Positions 43,401 to 56,906 of a stretch of 64,000 nt of DNA are shown here, piece after piece. A program made the translations under genes and the position numbers. Each line of letters begins with the position of its first letter. Within the stretch, counting starts at the first letter, position 1. The notes under the pieces are model-generated. The model did not search any database. It worked only from the letters and a program-made list of their open reading frames with translations, and was not told where the DNA came from. This DNA is from Undaria pinnatifida (lineage: Eukaryota; Sar; Phaeophyceae; Laminariales; Alariaceae). Location of the stretch: the NCBI GenBank assembly GCA_012845835.1, contig JABAKD010000016.1, positions 14,435,020 to 14,499,019 on the forward strand, in the 5' to 3' direction.

Positions 43401-46400
43401 GAGACGGGCGGAGCACACACGGGCACGATGTTTTATCATCGTAAATTTAGGGCCAAGGGCTAATAATAAGAGCACAACTATAAATAAATATGCTGTGCTA
43501 AAAACCATGAACGTAACGAGTATTCTCATTGTCCTCATTGTCCTCAGCGAGAAACGCAACGCCATGCAGAAACGATTGTCACAGAAAATTTCATCATACT
43601 ATTATAAATACGTCAGCTGTGAGTTCGATACATTCAATGGTAGATACTCATCTTTGCAAACTGCGTGATACACCGGCCGCTCATTTGGACAGGTGTATTA
43701 CTGTAGTCTGTAGTATTCAACATATGTGATTCCCATGGATGTCAGGGAAAGCACTAAAAGAGACACTAAAAGAGACACTAAAAGAGACACTAAAAGACAG
43801 AACATCAACAACCAAATTTTGATCAAAAATAAGAATGGTACCAAGTATATATAGCACCTATACGTACTAGTACTGTAGTTCGTCCCAAGGTAACTTGCTA
43901 TGATTCCTACTTCCGAGTACATGTTTTGTACGGCTGAAGAAAGGGAAGGAGGACGAGGGAGGGCGGCGCGCACGCAGGCACGCGGAAAGTGGCGGACGGC
44001 AGGAATTACGGGGAAGGGTGGACGGTGGACGGGGGAGCGTACATGGTAATGCGGCAAGTGACCGCCGTGGTGCACGTTGAAAGTCACACTGTCTGAAGCG
44101 GCTGATTCTACCTGCCATCTCTAGCCAACTTCCATACTGAGTTCTTGCCGAAAAACGCAAACCACGCCGATGTGGCGGCACAAGCAGTACTCACATGATA
44201 ACACGGAATTGTAATATTTCACCGACCCCGTGATCGCCTCCTTAGCCTTACAGACCCCTTTGGCGACGGACCTGGGCAGATAGGTGTCCGTAGTCCCGCT
44301 GTCCACGGTAACAGTGGTGCTGCTATCCTTAGTACCCGGGTATGTAAACAATCCGCTTGAGAAGTAATGATGTGCATGAGGTTCCGTCTCATTTATTACT
44401 GTAGTATTAATAGCTAGTGGCTGTTGATAGCTAGTGGCTACTAATAATAGCACTGCTTCACGCCGCTACTAACGAGCCGCTTGACAAAATCGAACTTCTT
44501 GTGTTTTGGGTCGACATAAAAACAGCTGATACGAATGCCCCCAAAAGACATGCTAGGACTGGAAGCCGCGTTTTTTTCTCACCGATCCAGTAACCGACTC
44601 CCACGCCTTGCTGAAGCCTTTCGCGACGGACTTCGGCAGGTAGGTGTCCGTAGTGCCGCTGTCGACGATGATGCCCTTCCCCTTCTGGTACACCGTCGGG
44701 TCGCTCTCAATGCTGATCCCGTTCAACGTGATGTCCAGCACCTGCATCCAGACCAGGGTTCCACACAAAACGCGCAATAAGCGGGGGTTTGATTTGACTG
44801 CCACAAAAATGCGCAAGACGTCCAAAAAAATTACAATACCGAAAAAACGCGGGTCGTTCTCCTTGCTTTCCCCGTTGAGTGCGACGCCCAGCACATTTAA
44901 CCCAGCGGGTGGAAGCAGGTTTACACAAAAACGCACTACCTGGTATGTGTGAAGAGATAAACTATCAATATTAATGGACAGCATTGGGGGTCCCCGTATA
45001 AAATGCAGGTCGAATAGTGCCTACTGCCGATATAGTGCCCGTCAAATCGCTTGAATAGTGCCTACTGCCGATGAAGTGCCGGTAAAATCGCTTGAATAGT
45101 GCCTACTGCCGATGTAGAGCCGGTAAAATCGCTTGAATAGTGCCTACTGCCGATGTAGTGCCGGTAAAATTGCTTGAATAGTGCCCACTGCCGATATAGT
45201 GCCGGTAAAATCGCTTGAATAGTGCCTACTGCCGATATAGTGCCGGTAAAATTGCTTGGAACGATTGGAACCCGCTATACTAGTGTTATGCCAGTATCGG
45301 AACTGTACCCAATAGTGCTGATGTCCTCTATGCTGCCGGGATTGGGTTGCTGGCATATGCCGGCACCATAGGGAGATAGATCACTGCTGAACACGTGAAA
45401 AAAAAGACTAGACTACAGCGGGGTTACCCGGTTTTAAAAGCGGCCACAAATAGAGAAAACTAGGGCTGGGTACTGGCGCTGCGCGCCAGTACAAGTTATA
45501 CTGGCTGCTGACGCAGCCAGTATACTGGATCCGGTCAGTATACTGGTGGCGCGGCGAAGCCGCGCGGTCGCGGCGCAGCCGCGACCATCGGCCCCCCCCG
45601 GCTGGTGAGGGGGCCTCGCCGGAGGCGCCCCCGGAGGGCCCCGCTGGAGGCGCCCCGCCGGAGGCGAATTTTTACGCGATTTGGCTTCACTAGAGCATAA
45701 AAAATGAGTGATTTTGGCTCATATGACAGAGGCACTTTTGTGGGGAAAACGGCACTAAAATTCGAGTTCAACGCCCAAATATGTACCGATTTTCAACATG
45801 GAGGATGTGTAGAATGTAGCACAAATCTTTAACTTTGCAACGCCCATATACTCCATGATCATGGGTGACGTAGCGTATGCATAAGCATGAATTGGAATGG
45901 ATAGCACTCATTCCATGTCACACATACTCAACCCAGCGTATATTGGAAAAAAAGTAGATTGATAGCTATAGATTGACAAGAGTACTAAAGACGACGGCAA
46001 GCAACCAAGTCGATCACCATCATCAGTCCATCAGTTGATGTGCCTACGAACAGCGGTGCAACGGTAGCAACAGAGCAACAGAGTACACAACGAGATAACA
46101 ACGGTGCCACAGCTATCGAAAGCTACCTACCCAACCAAAACCTACACCGCGCATAAATCACAGCCGCTAGATACCAGCACAACAAACAGGCAGCCTGAAG
46201 CTATGGGTTTCCGCTGGTTCTTGAGGCGTATATTGGGATCTTCGTCTATATGCGAATGTACTGGTGTACTGGCAGGTCGGTTTACCAGTATCAGGATACT
46301 GCCAGTACTAGTACTACTGGCAGTACGTACTGGTTCAGTACCCAGCCCTAGAGAAAACGGAATTTATGCACAGAGCGATCAACTCGGCTTGTCACATCTT

Positions 46401-49400
46401 GTGACGCCTATGCTAAAACCTACCTGATATGTTACACGTAATCTGAGATAAGAGCGGGAACACTACAACGCCTCTTCGGAGCAAACATGTCAGGAGTTCG
46501 GGGGGACTTTGACCCCTTGACCGACGGCAATTTTCCAGCGACTTACCTTGACTTGACACCAAACTACTAGGTTTTAGTGTGGGGACGGCACTCTTAGCCC
46601 TTGACCGACCCGACGGCAATTTTCCATTAATTTACCTTGACTGATGGCAAACTACTAGGTTTTAGTGTGGAACGCTTAATTTGACACCCTTGACCGCAGG
46701 ACGTTTTTCCTTGACTGACGTGAACGTCACCTGACGTCTGCGGTGCGGAGGGTCTCTTGAATCGAGTACCCCGCTGAACCGAAAAAAAAACAGCGGGAAA
46801 TGAATTCGAGTACTTACCACGGCAACGAGTACCGTTTACAACGTTACTCAAATAAGGTTCAACTTGCGGCAGCCCACAAGCTCAACAAAACATCAACACA
46901 GGTACGTACATAGGCATAACGGTTACTTCGAAACCATTACGCACCTCAAGCGTTGAGCATTACGAGTACCTTTGCTGTGAGCCACTACGTCGTACCGTTA
47001 CCAATGTTTGATGTACCTTCAGTGCGAAGCAGTACCTTTTACAAGGTTCCCCTTCGGGGGAAGGGTGACGCAAGGGGCTGACGCCGTTGCATTTTGCACC
47101 TCCCCGCGCGTTCGCCCGCATCCTAACGGTAGAGTATGAGTATGCACCTATTATGCACCTATTAATATACTGCAATTTTACTGATACGGGTGTATCGGAA
47201 ATGAAGGTAGTGCTGTGTAGGCCCGGATAAATGATGTCGATGCTGCTTTTGTAACCTACCTGGTACTAGTATTCTGCGCATACCTCGAACATGCGAAGTC
47301 TAACTTGACCGAAGCTAGAAGAGTAGAAGAGTAGCTGCGACATTCTTCGTCTACCGGGCGCATAACAAGCATTCGGGTGCAGCTTCAAACTGCTGCTTGT
47401 GGTTGTGCTCAGCACATTTGATGCGCGTACTACAACAGTCCACTATTTGCTACTACTAACAGCTGTGCTGAGCACAACCACAACCAGCAGAAAAACATCT
47501 ACCCCCACGCGCATATGTCATCAAGCAGTCTACAGCAGCAGCAGCAGTATCCTGCGCACTGCTGGTGTGAGAGAGGTTAAAACAAAAAAATGTGCTCGTA
47601 GAGTGTAGTAGTGAATAGTAAAATTAAAGACGGCGGTGATATCCGTCGGATATTTATTCAAATTTTGAAGTCCCTCCGCGTGGCGTTCGCGATTTTTTTT
47701 ATAATCCAAATACAGGCTCGTAGTTCACGCAAAAACAAACAAAATCGTTCCCCGGCGAATGTCCACGCCGTTTGTTCGATTCAGACCGTGAAATTTTGCA
47801 CACGTCTTTCAAGGCCATTTCTTATACAGTCGGATTCAGCCAGTCGAAAACGATCCTTTTCGACTGCACTTTTTTTCGACCGGAATCTTCTGGTCCTTCT
47901 TCTTATCGTCAGTCGAGTCGATTTTATAGCTTTTGTGCTCTTCCTAGAGGCGGTTGGTGTGAGGGAGTACTGCTGTACAGCAGTCGATATCGGTTGGCAG
48001 CTCCGTGCTTCGTGCTTTCTCCGCGAGCAACGGCTCAACGACCCCTCGTCCCAGCGAGTTGGTGGCTTTGGGCCTAGCCGAAAGCCGCCAAAGCTACGTT
48101 CGTGGAGTTGCACTCAGCCGAGAGCCGCCAAAGCTGCAGCAGGCGCAGCCGTTGTTGGCAGCATGGGATCGATACCGCGCGCTGCTGCCGTCGTGTGATA
48201 CACGCTGCTGGCGAGCGGAACTAGGAATGCGCCACGCTGACTTGCTGCGAGAAGCAACAGCAGGGATAGCCAAGCCAGCGTCAGCGCCTTGTATGATACT
48301 GCAGTGTGGTACCTGGTATGGGTGTGTGGCCGTGTGGCCGTGTGGGTGTGTTTGGTGGTGGGATGAGCGATGCGATCGGTTAAGAAAACACGTGCAAAAC
48401 TTTTCGACTGAGTTTTTCGACTGGAGGATCCAGTCGAAAAAGTCGAGTTTTTCGACTGGATCCGCCAGTCGGAATTCTCAGTCGAAAAAAGTTGAGTCGA
48501 AAAAGCCCTTTTTCGACTGTGTAGGAAAGCCCGGTCTGGGCTTCAGTTGAAAAGGCCGTTTTCGACTGACAAGTCCGACTGTATAAGAAATGGCCCACGT
48601 GCCATTGCGAATACCTCACCCGTCGGGTGTCTGTTCTGTTTTGTTTGTTGTTTGTTTTTTTGTCTGATTTTTCGTCAGTTAAGATCTTTTGGAAATGTGG
48701 CCCAACTTAGACCAGACTTTTTCAGCGAAAAAAAAAGACGACAAAAACCTGGAGGTCAGGCCTCGGGATGGGTTCGTAGAACACGTGCGCAAAATTTAGG
48801 GTATACCTCTCAAAAACGGCGTGGACATTTATTTTTGGACTTCTGTGCGTAAAAATGAGTAAGATACGTTATTTCCTTCAAAATTACTTGGTTTTAGTCT
48901 AGAGTCCAGTTTTTTCGCTAGATTCTGCTTAATGTGGAACACAGGCAGGCCAGATCTTCGATATTGTTGCGCAAAATTTTCTACAGACATGCCTTGGAGT
49001 ACCTCCAGCTACCTCCAACCGGTTCGTACAAAATGGGGCGCAATTTTGTTTCTAGCCTCCTCTTGGAACAAGCCTGAACATTATTGAAGGATACGAAGGC
49101 TTGTGATCTTGTGATTGGTCGATAGGAGTTTTGCTCCTGTAGTAGCTAGAGACAGCCCGAGGCCGTCAAAAAATAAAGTGGGCATGTGACGATGTGACGA
49201 TGTGACGATGTGACGATGTGACCCTCTTACATTGGTCATGGGGGTCAGTATGATACCAAATGTTTACCCTTTGACTGGATATTTTCGAGCGGCATTCGCC
49301 GGGGAGACTTTTTTTTTTCTTTACGTGAACCAGTACTTATTTCCAGTACTTCTTGGAACATACACCGACCGATGGGTAGCCGGCCATGCCGGGCCATGCT

Positions 49401-52400
49401 GGGCCATGCGCAATAATTTGCTGGTACATTTTGATGTGCAAATCTGCGCGAATTGCTGTTTTGGTATCCTCGAAGCTGCAGTCGTGTCGTGTGATTCACG
49501 TGATCGTTTCAGCGAGACCACTCCTCGCGCGGCCGCAACAACTCGAGAGGCGCGAACCCCGACCGCCGCACAATATCACACAATAGTGGTATCACACAAT
49601 ACTGATACCACAGCAAAGTACTGGAAACCTCCCGCGGCCTGCATACTATGTTGGACAATCTGCACCAGCAGCAGCCTTTTCTTTTGCTACCAGTGCAACG
49701 ACAGGCTGCCGGCTGCTGCGATGCATCTGGCACCAGCGAGGTCAACCAATAACACAAATCGAACCGGATTCCGGCATCAGCACACCCAGAGAGGCATACT
49801 GACCGCCTATCGGTGGCAGAGCCCTGCGCAAGGGCCTTCAGTTGATGCCACACGAGGGGGCGGGAGTACTGTTGCAGTGCTTTTCTGCACGCTGCACTCT
49901 GCTCTCTTTGCAAGCTGCCGCGGCAGAGGTTCGAGGCAGACAGAGTTAGTTGCGAGTGGTCATGCAAAATGAGACGGTTGATAGGTCTAACGCATACTTG
50001 AAAAACAAATGCAAGATGCACCTTGCCCACCTCCATCTACAACGTCAGCTGCTGCACACAACCACACAACCGCACAACCACAGAAGGACAGTTTAGTAGC
50101 TGTGACCGAACCTGCAACGAAACGTCAGCTGTGGCGTTGAATACATACAAAACCCACCAGCAGGCACGAAAAAGTCTTATGGACCAGCGGCGAAAATATT
50201 AAAGGTCCGCCAGCAGGCAACAAAACTATGAAAGGTCCGCCAGCAGGCACGGAAGCCTTACCGGCCAGCCGCATCGAATCCGTACGTACTTCTTCTATTT
50301 AGGGTTGGGTTTACCTTCACTGTGAACCAGCCGCTGGTCTTCGTTGAAGGAGTGTAAGCCACCTCCGAGCCCGGCTTGTTGAGACGCTGGTCGTAGCCTC
50401 CAATCACCATGGTCCCACCGTTAAGCCCAAAACACAACGAAAACGTGCGCTCCTGAAACATTGCACAGCAGATCAATGGCAAAATATGGCAAAGGTCAAC
50501 GTGGGGCCACTGCTGTGCCACCTCGATATATGGCGCGCGGGCTTAACTCCTTTTGACCAGTGAAAAAAAAATCGTATAAAATCCCAGCAGTTTGTCCTCA
50601 GGAACGTGGCTGCAGTTAAAGGTATACAGGGTTTTGCATCAGTAATCTAGGACAACCCGTTACATCATACCAGATATATCATACCAGTAGTTGATTGAGG
50701 CTTGAGAGGGAAAACATGTAGGACAAAAACAGTGACTATGACAGCATCTACCGCACAAAGCGATGCTGACAGCTGGGTTACCCCCTTTAGAGCCCCGAAA
50801 CCCCTCCCTATACTAAATCCAAGTATGTTTGTCCCCGAAAACGGGTTTTCCAGTTGTAAAGGCGTTAAGGGATGGTCGGTTTGCCTTACCAACTGCAACG
50901 CAACGAGTTTTACGACACGCGCGCAGGGCAGGCTCACGATACATGGTTGAAACGGCCGAACATTCTAGTCGTAGAGTTCGAAGTATATGAATAGGTATGA
51001 ATAGGTATGAATAGGAGTCGTTTTAGTCGCTTTAGTCGTTTTAGTCGTATTTTTTTTTCTGGGCCTCTTACGAAGGGGTCGATTCCGTGATGGTCTACTA
51101 AAAATACAGTTACATGGTGTACATGGTGTACATGGTCTAGATGGTCTCGTATCTCGTACTGCTCGTATCACGTAAGAGAAAAGCGCAAGAGGAGATTTGC
51201 TACAACAGTGTTTTAAAGAGTGCGGCGGTTCTTCGAACTCAGAGGGATTGGAGCCTATCCCATGGCCACAACAACAACATCAACAACAGCAACAACAGCA
51301 ACAACAGCGGCAACAACAACAACAACAGCAACAACAGCAACAACAACAGCTACAACAACAGCAACAGCAACAGCAGCAACAGCAGCAACAGCAGCAACAG
51401 CAGCAACAGCAGCAACAACGACAAAAATATCAAAAACAACAACAGCAGAAACAACAACGACAGCAAGTGGGACCAGCAGGTATCGAGGGATAGCTGTGCA
51501 CGTTTCGCGCGACAACCGTGCGTCCAAGACCACACCAAATTCGTCTGGGCCAAAAAAAGGTACACCCGTTCCATTTCGAGTAAAATAAAGGCACATACTG
51601 GGACCACTTGAAAAACTCAAGCCACGAGCCCTGCGATTGGGTAAAACCACATGGTGCCTGTGGTTGCCCCAGACAATGAAGAGCACTTACGGTGCGCCCG
51701 ACTCTTGATTTAGTCTACTGCACTCTGTTTTGGTTTCGCCTGTTTTTGTCTACTTTAGAAATCCAATTGACATGCTTACCTAAAGTATGGGATGGGGAGG
51801 GGGGGGGGGGGCATGGAGGAGTGGAAAGGGGGGGGGTTGTTGTGGATTCTATGTCAATGGCCGTACGGTTTCGAGGTGTTTTGCTTTGTGCTGGGGTGGG
51901 TCGTGTGGACACGGAAGAGCAGTTATGGTAGCATATCAGTGCGCTATTTGTTTGAGTGCGGTCATTATTTCGTTCTTTCCCAAAAGGCTCCTTGTACTGT
52001 TTCACATTGCTACTACTATTAATACTGATGTAATTCAAATCACCACTTGCGTTTCTTTTTCATATCGTTACTTTTTACTTTCCAGCTCAACTTGTGAGCA
52101 ACTCGTGAGATTTTACCTTCAGGAACCTTCTGGACAAGCCGTGGTCACAGGTGTCTTTCCTTCCTCCCCCCCCAGTACCATCTAGCCACTTGGCTCCTTG
52201 CCTATGAATATAATACAGGCCGTTTTTATCAATAGCGGAACGCTGCTGCTGATTGGTAGTCTTCATGTGTTCGTGTGTTATCTTGGCATATTGAAACGTT
52301 TTGAATACAAGAATGAAGAATGTATTCAACGGCATGAGCACATGAGCGCATGCTGTGTCCGTCTTTTTTTGTCCCCAAATGATGTGGTCCCAGACTGCCG

Positions 52401-55400
52401 TACAACATAGAATCCAAAACCGTCCCCCCCCCGCAACAAAATCCAGGAACGCCGAAAAAACAATGCTGGACATAAGACATAACGGGGTACAAAAACGAAA
52501 ACAAAAACAAGAACAAAAACAAGCCAAGCCAGAAAAAGGGCACCTAGAAAAAACACCCCCTTCCCCCCAAATGAATCATGAAACTCGCTACACAACAATA
52601 CATCGACGAAAAAAAAAGAACGAGACAAGAAACAAACCGCCGTGCATACAATATGCAGAATAAGCACTCGAAAAAAAATGGACGTTCTGCACTTGCTTAA
52701 TTAGTACCTGGTACACAAGTAGTACGTAATTAGTACAGCAGCGGTCGGTAAGAGTGGAGACCAAAGTTCAGTGGATGTCGATGGGTGGAAATAACAGATA
52801 CAGAGATTAATTAACTCCCTTGAGACTTCAGAGGAAAAACCTTGACGAAAATCGGCGATTACGGCATCGGCCACCTGTCAGCTACTAATAATAGTAACAT
52901 TAATAGTAATATAGTAATATGAACAGTAATGGCAACAGTGATTTTAATAGTGATATAAGTAGAAGCAACAGTAGTAATAGCCCTAACCCTAACCCTATTA
53001 GTAATATTCATATAGTATCGTAGTCTATAATATTAATATAGACTATAATATTACTATTAATATTACTATCACTATTAACAGTATGTTAGTGTTCATGAAT
53101 AGTAATTTGATTTTTCTACTAATATAATATTACTACAGTACTAATGTCAATGATGGTTGGCGATGATACAATTGGTGTCCGAACGACGACGCCAACAATG
53201 CCAAGACTCGTACGGGACGGGCGTAGGCAGCACGATCCTGCTCCTGCTGCTGCGCGCTCATGCTTGTACTACTGACGCGATTGAAAATATCGTATAACAT
53301 TATTCGCGGTACTTAATCGTGTTTCTTCTTGGTCGCTAGTAGTCGCAGGTAGTCGCTAGTAGCCCCTACGTAGCGGCTATTAATACAGTAGTAGCTAGTG
53401 CGAGTAGTCGTGGTGGTGGTGGTGGTGGCTATTAATAGCCAGACACGCCCCCCAAAACGGATGAGATGGTTGACATAATGGTTGACATATACTGTCAAAA
53501 AGCATTTCACGTGAAAAAGCGAAGAGTGTCAAGAGCACACACTCAGCACACAGCAGGGGGGGGCGCGCACCTTGATTTTGCCAGCCTTGGCGAGCTGCCA
53601 CACCAGCGTGTGGCTATCGGCACTCATGCCCATGATGCCGTCAGCGAGCTGCGTCTTGAAAAGCCCGGTTTGGCTCTCGATGCACCCAAACATAAAATCT
53701 ACACCATACGCGGACTCGTCACGGTGTAGCTTCTCCGATTCCTCTAGCGTAAGCTCTCCCACCCACAAAACATCTTCCACCTGGACGGCAATGGTACCGT
53801 AGCAGTACCGTACCACGTAGCAGTACCGTAGTAGTAGCGTACCGACCGGCGTGCAAGACACGACAACACGCGCAGTTGTTTTGTCAGCATCGATTGCGTC
53901 GATTGCATTTCAAGCGAACTAGGTTAAGCCTTAATACCAGTATTGCCGTAATGGTACCATAATAGTACCGCACATGTACCGTACCAGCACCGTGCCAGCA
54001 CCGTACCAGCACCCTACCAGCACCGCACAGAGCGGCGTACAGGAAACGATAAAACGAGCCGATCTGTCTCTCAGCGTCGATTGCCTATTTTGAGCGAAGT
54101 TTGCTATTAATACTGATGGGACGGAGCACACCCGAACGAATCATCCGAGTACTTACACACGACCAAGGGGAATCACCGAAAAATACTACCAGAAGAGTAA
54201 AAGCAGAGCTATGCAAACAACACCACCACCAGCAGGAGTACCAGCAGCAGGTACCCTCGTCTACCTAGTGATAAGTGATAGTAAGTGATAGTTACTGATG
54301 TATAAAGCTACGTTAGGGGGGGTATGTTGATGTTATAATGTTGATGTTGATGTTAATAGGGTTAATAAGGGGTTATGTTGTTGTTTATAAGGGACTTTTG
54401 TTTGCAGTGGCTCGAGGTCGCTCGGTTGAGTGACACACCATACCCCCTGTTCCATGCGGTCATAGTCTTTCTTTCGCGCTGCTTAAATATTTCGATGTGA
54501 GTCCCCAGTGGGATGGTTAGCTATCTATTAATAGTACCAGGTATTAATATGGATGCTGCGCCAAGTAAATCGCCGAACGTGTTTTTATCAGTGAGGTACA
54601 GAGTCGCTCGTATCGTGCGAGTATGGTATGGTATGGTATGGTATGGTATGGTGTGATAGCTCAGACCTCGTAGTGAAAATCGGGGGTATCCCCCTACCTT
54701 AGCCCTACCTTAGCCCTACCTTAGCCTTGATCCCATGCGTTTCTTTTTTTCTTTCATTTCTGTTGTATTTTTTTTTAAAAGTATTAGCACCAGTCCACTC
54801 CAGCTGTGAGATCGAGGATTTCGTCGAAAATCATCCTTGCAAGCATGTGCGATACTCCGATCGCGCGTGTTACGGGGTGTGCATGTCCTCAACATGGGCA
54901 TAGGTCGGCGACTCCCCTTAGTACTGCATTAGCTAGTACTAGGGTCTAGGGTCAAGAGGGTGATGCGAAGACGTCCAGTCTTTACGATAGTCTTTGGCGA
55001 TTCAAGATTTTCTATCAACCCATGCACGGAAACTATGAAACCCGTTTTGAAGGGGACATAATGTAATGGCTATGGAACTAGCAGCTTACAAATATGCGTT
55101 GTCTTGTTACCGGCGATGGGTTCATGGGAGGGGTTGATGGGAGGGGTTGATGGGAGGGGGGTGGGGGTGAGCCATTGTTTTGGATCGCCTCAAGAATAGG
55201 AGGCACTGCACGAATGATGCCAGACCTAAATAGATTATTGGGGCGGCGGGGGAAGGTGTGTGTGTGGGGGGATGAAATTCGAAGGCCGTATAATGGCTAG
55301 GAACTACTGCATCGAAAGGTCAAGATAAATGATGGACAACTGCTGTATTAGTAATATTGCTATGGGTGCTAGAAAAAAAAAACATGAAAGCCGAGAACGA

Positions 55401-56873
55401 CGCATCACGACACGAAGCAGCGGCATCGTACGTAGTCAGCATGCAACACTACACACCACGCTCACAGCAGCGATATCAGCCCCTCCGTGCGTAAGCTGCC
55501 GAGGCTCTTCACACCTTGACAAGTGCCTACTCGTACACAACCAATGTCGGGAGACGGTCAGTCACGGGAACGCGTCCAGCGGTCAAGGGTATCAACCCGA
55601 TCGTTCCACACGAAAACCTAGTAGTTTGCCGTCAGTCAAGGTAAATTATTGGAAAATTGCCGTCGATCAAGCAGTCAAAGTGTCGTCTCCGGACATCTAA
55701 CGAAGCGAAGCGAGTCAGATGATAATCCCACGGCCATGCGCCCCTGCCACCACGTACCACCACCACCACCATCACCACCACCACCACCACCACCACCACC
55801 ACCACCACCACCACCAACTCCACGTACCACCGCGTACCACCACCACCCTCCTCGCTCGAGGCCTATGCTTTGCTTTGCAGCGACTCGTTATCATACCTGG
55901 TAGGCACTCCAAGAGCTGCCTTCGCTGTACCTCTGGTTGAACCCGCAGCGCTTGCTTTTTTGACACCTGGCATCGAATAAGCTGTCAGTAGTCAACTATC
56001 AACTGGATCGGGACGTCAAGCCAAGGTCGTACATCACAGTGTCATATAATACAGTTGTGCGCGCTATATACGCACATCAGCATGTACGAGTGGTATCCTA
56101 CTGGTATCCTATTATCTTGTTATCCTATTATGGTACAGCATTACACTGCTGTATTAGCAGGGCCACTTTCGTCCAAAGTCGTACAGCAGACCTCATTATA
56201 TGTACCAGGTACAGAGTACGCAGCACTGGTGCACAGCAGAGGTGGTGTGGTACGGGCTGTAATCTCATGCACCAGCAGACTGCAAAGTGCGAGGCTCCCA
56301 GTCGTGGCGGTGAAGTCGTTTTGCTCACTTCAACTCTCCTACTAATAACTATACTAAGTAGCCTTCCCAAAAGTAATCGTGCCAGTGCCCTGGATAGTGC
56401 CGGTATGTTGGTTATATATCATTACGAATAAAAAATGAAAATACACTCCAGCTGTGTGAGATCGAAGATTTTGTCGAAACTCATCTTTGCAAGCTGTGTG
56501 TGATACTCCGATCGCGCGTATTACGGGTTGTGTGTCCTCATTAAGGATACGTATAGGTCAGCGACTCTCCTTACAACTACAGCAGTGTAGCTATCAGGGC
56601 CAACAGGGTGATGTTAGTCAGTCTGTGCGCGGAAACTATAAAACCCGTGGTGAGCTAAAGCTTTATTTTTCCCCATCCGCCGGAGGATGATATATATATA
56701 TATATAAAACCCGTTTCTGAGGGGGACAAAATCTGACGGCTGTGGAAGGAAAAGCATCCGTTTATCAAGTGAATTGTGTAAGTCGAATAACCGGTGAGGG
56801 GAGGGCGGAGTTTTGAAGGACGTGGGGGCCTGGTTTCGATCAAAAGGTGCGGGGTTGGAGGGGAGGGGGGAAA

Positions 56874-56906
<33 letters not shown>

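Noticed and set aside
48005-48550. 181-codon plus frame inside the inverted-repeat element
   Set aside because: The homologous region of the sister copy at 57894-58652 has in-frame stops, and no transposase motif is seen.
49232-49972. 246-codon plus frame antisense to Gene C
   Set aside because: No domain, splice site or conserved composition; such a length can arise by chance in GC-richer intron DNA.
51197-51686. Poly-Gln/poly-Thr frames at 51.2-51.6 kb
   Set aside because: They are products of a CAA/CAG microsatellite within a Gene C intron, without splice support.
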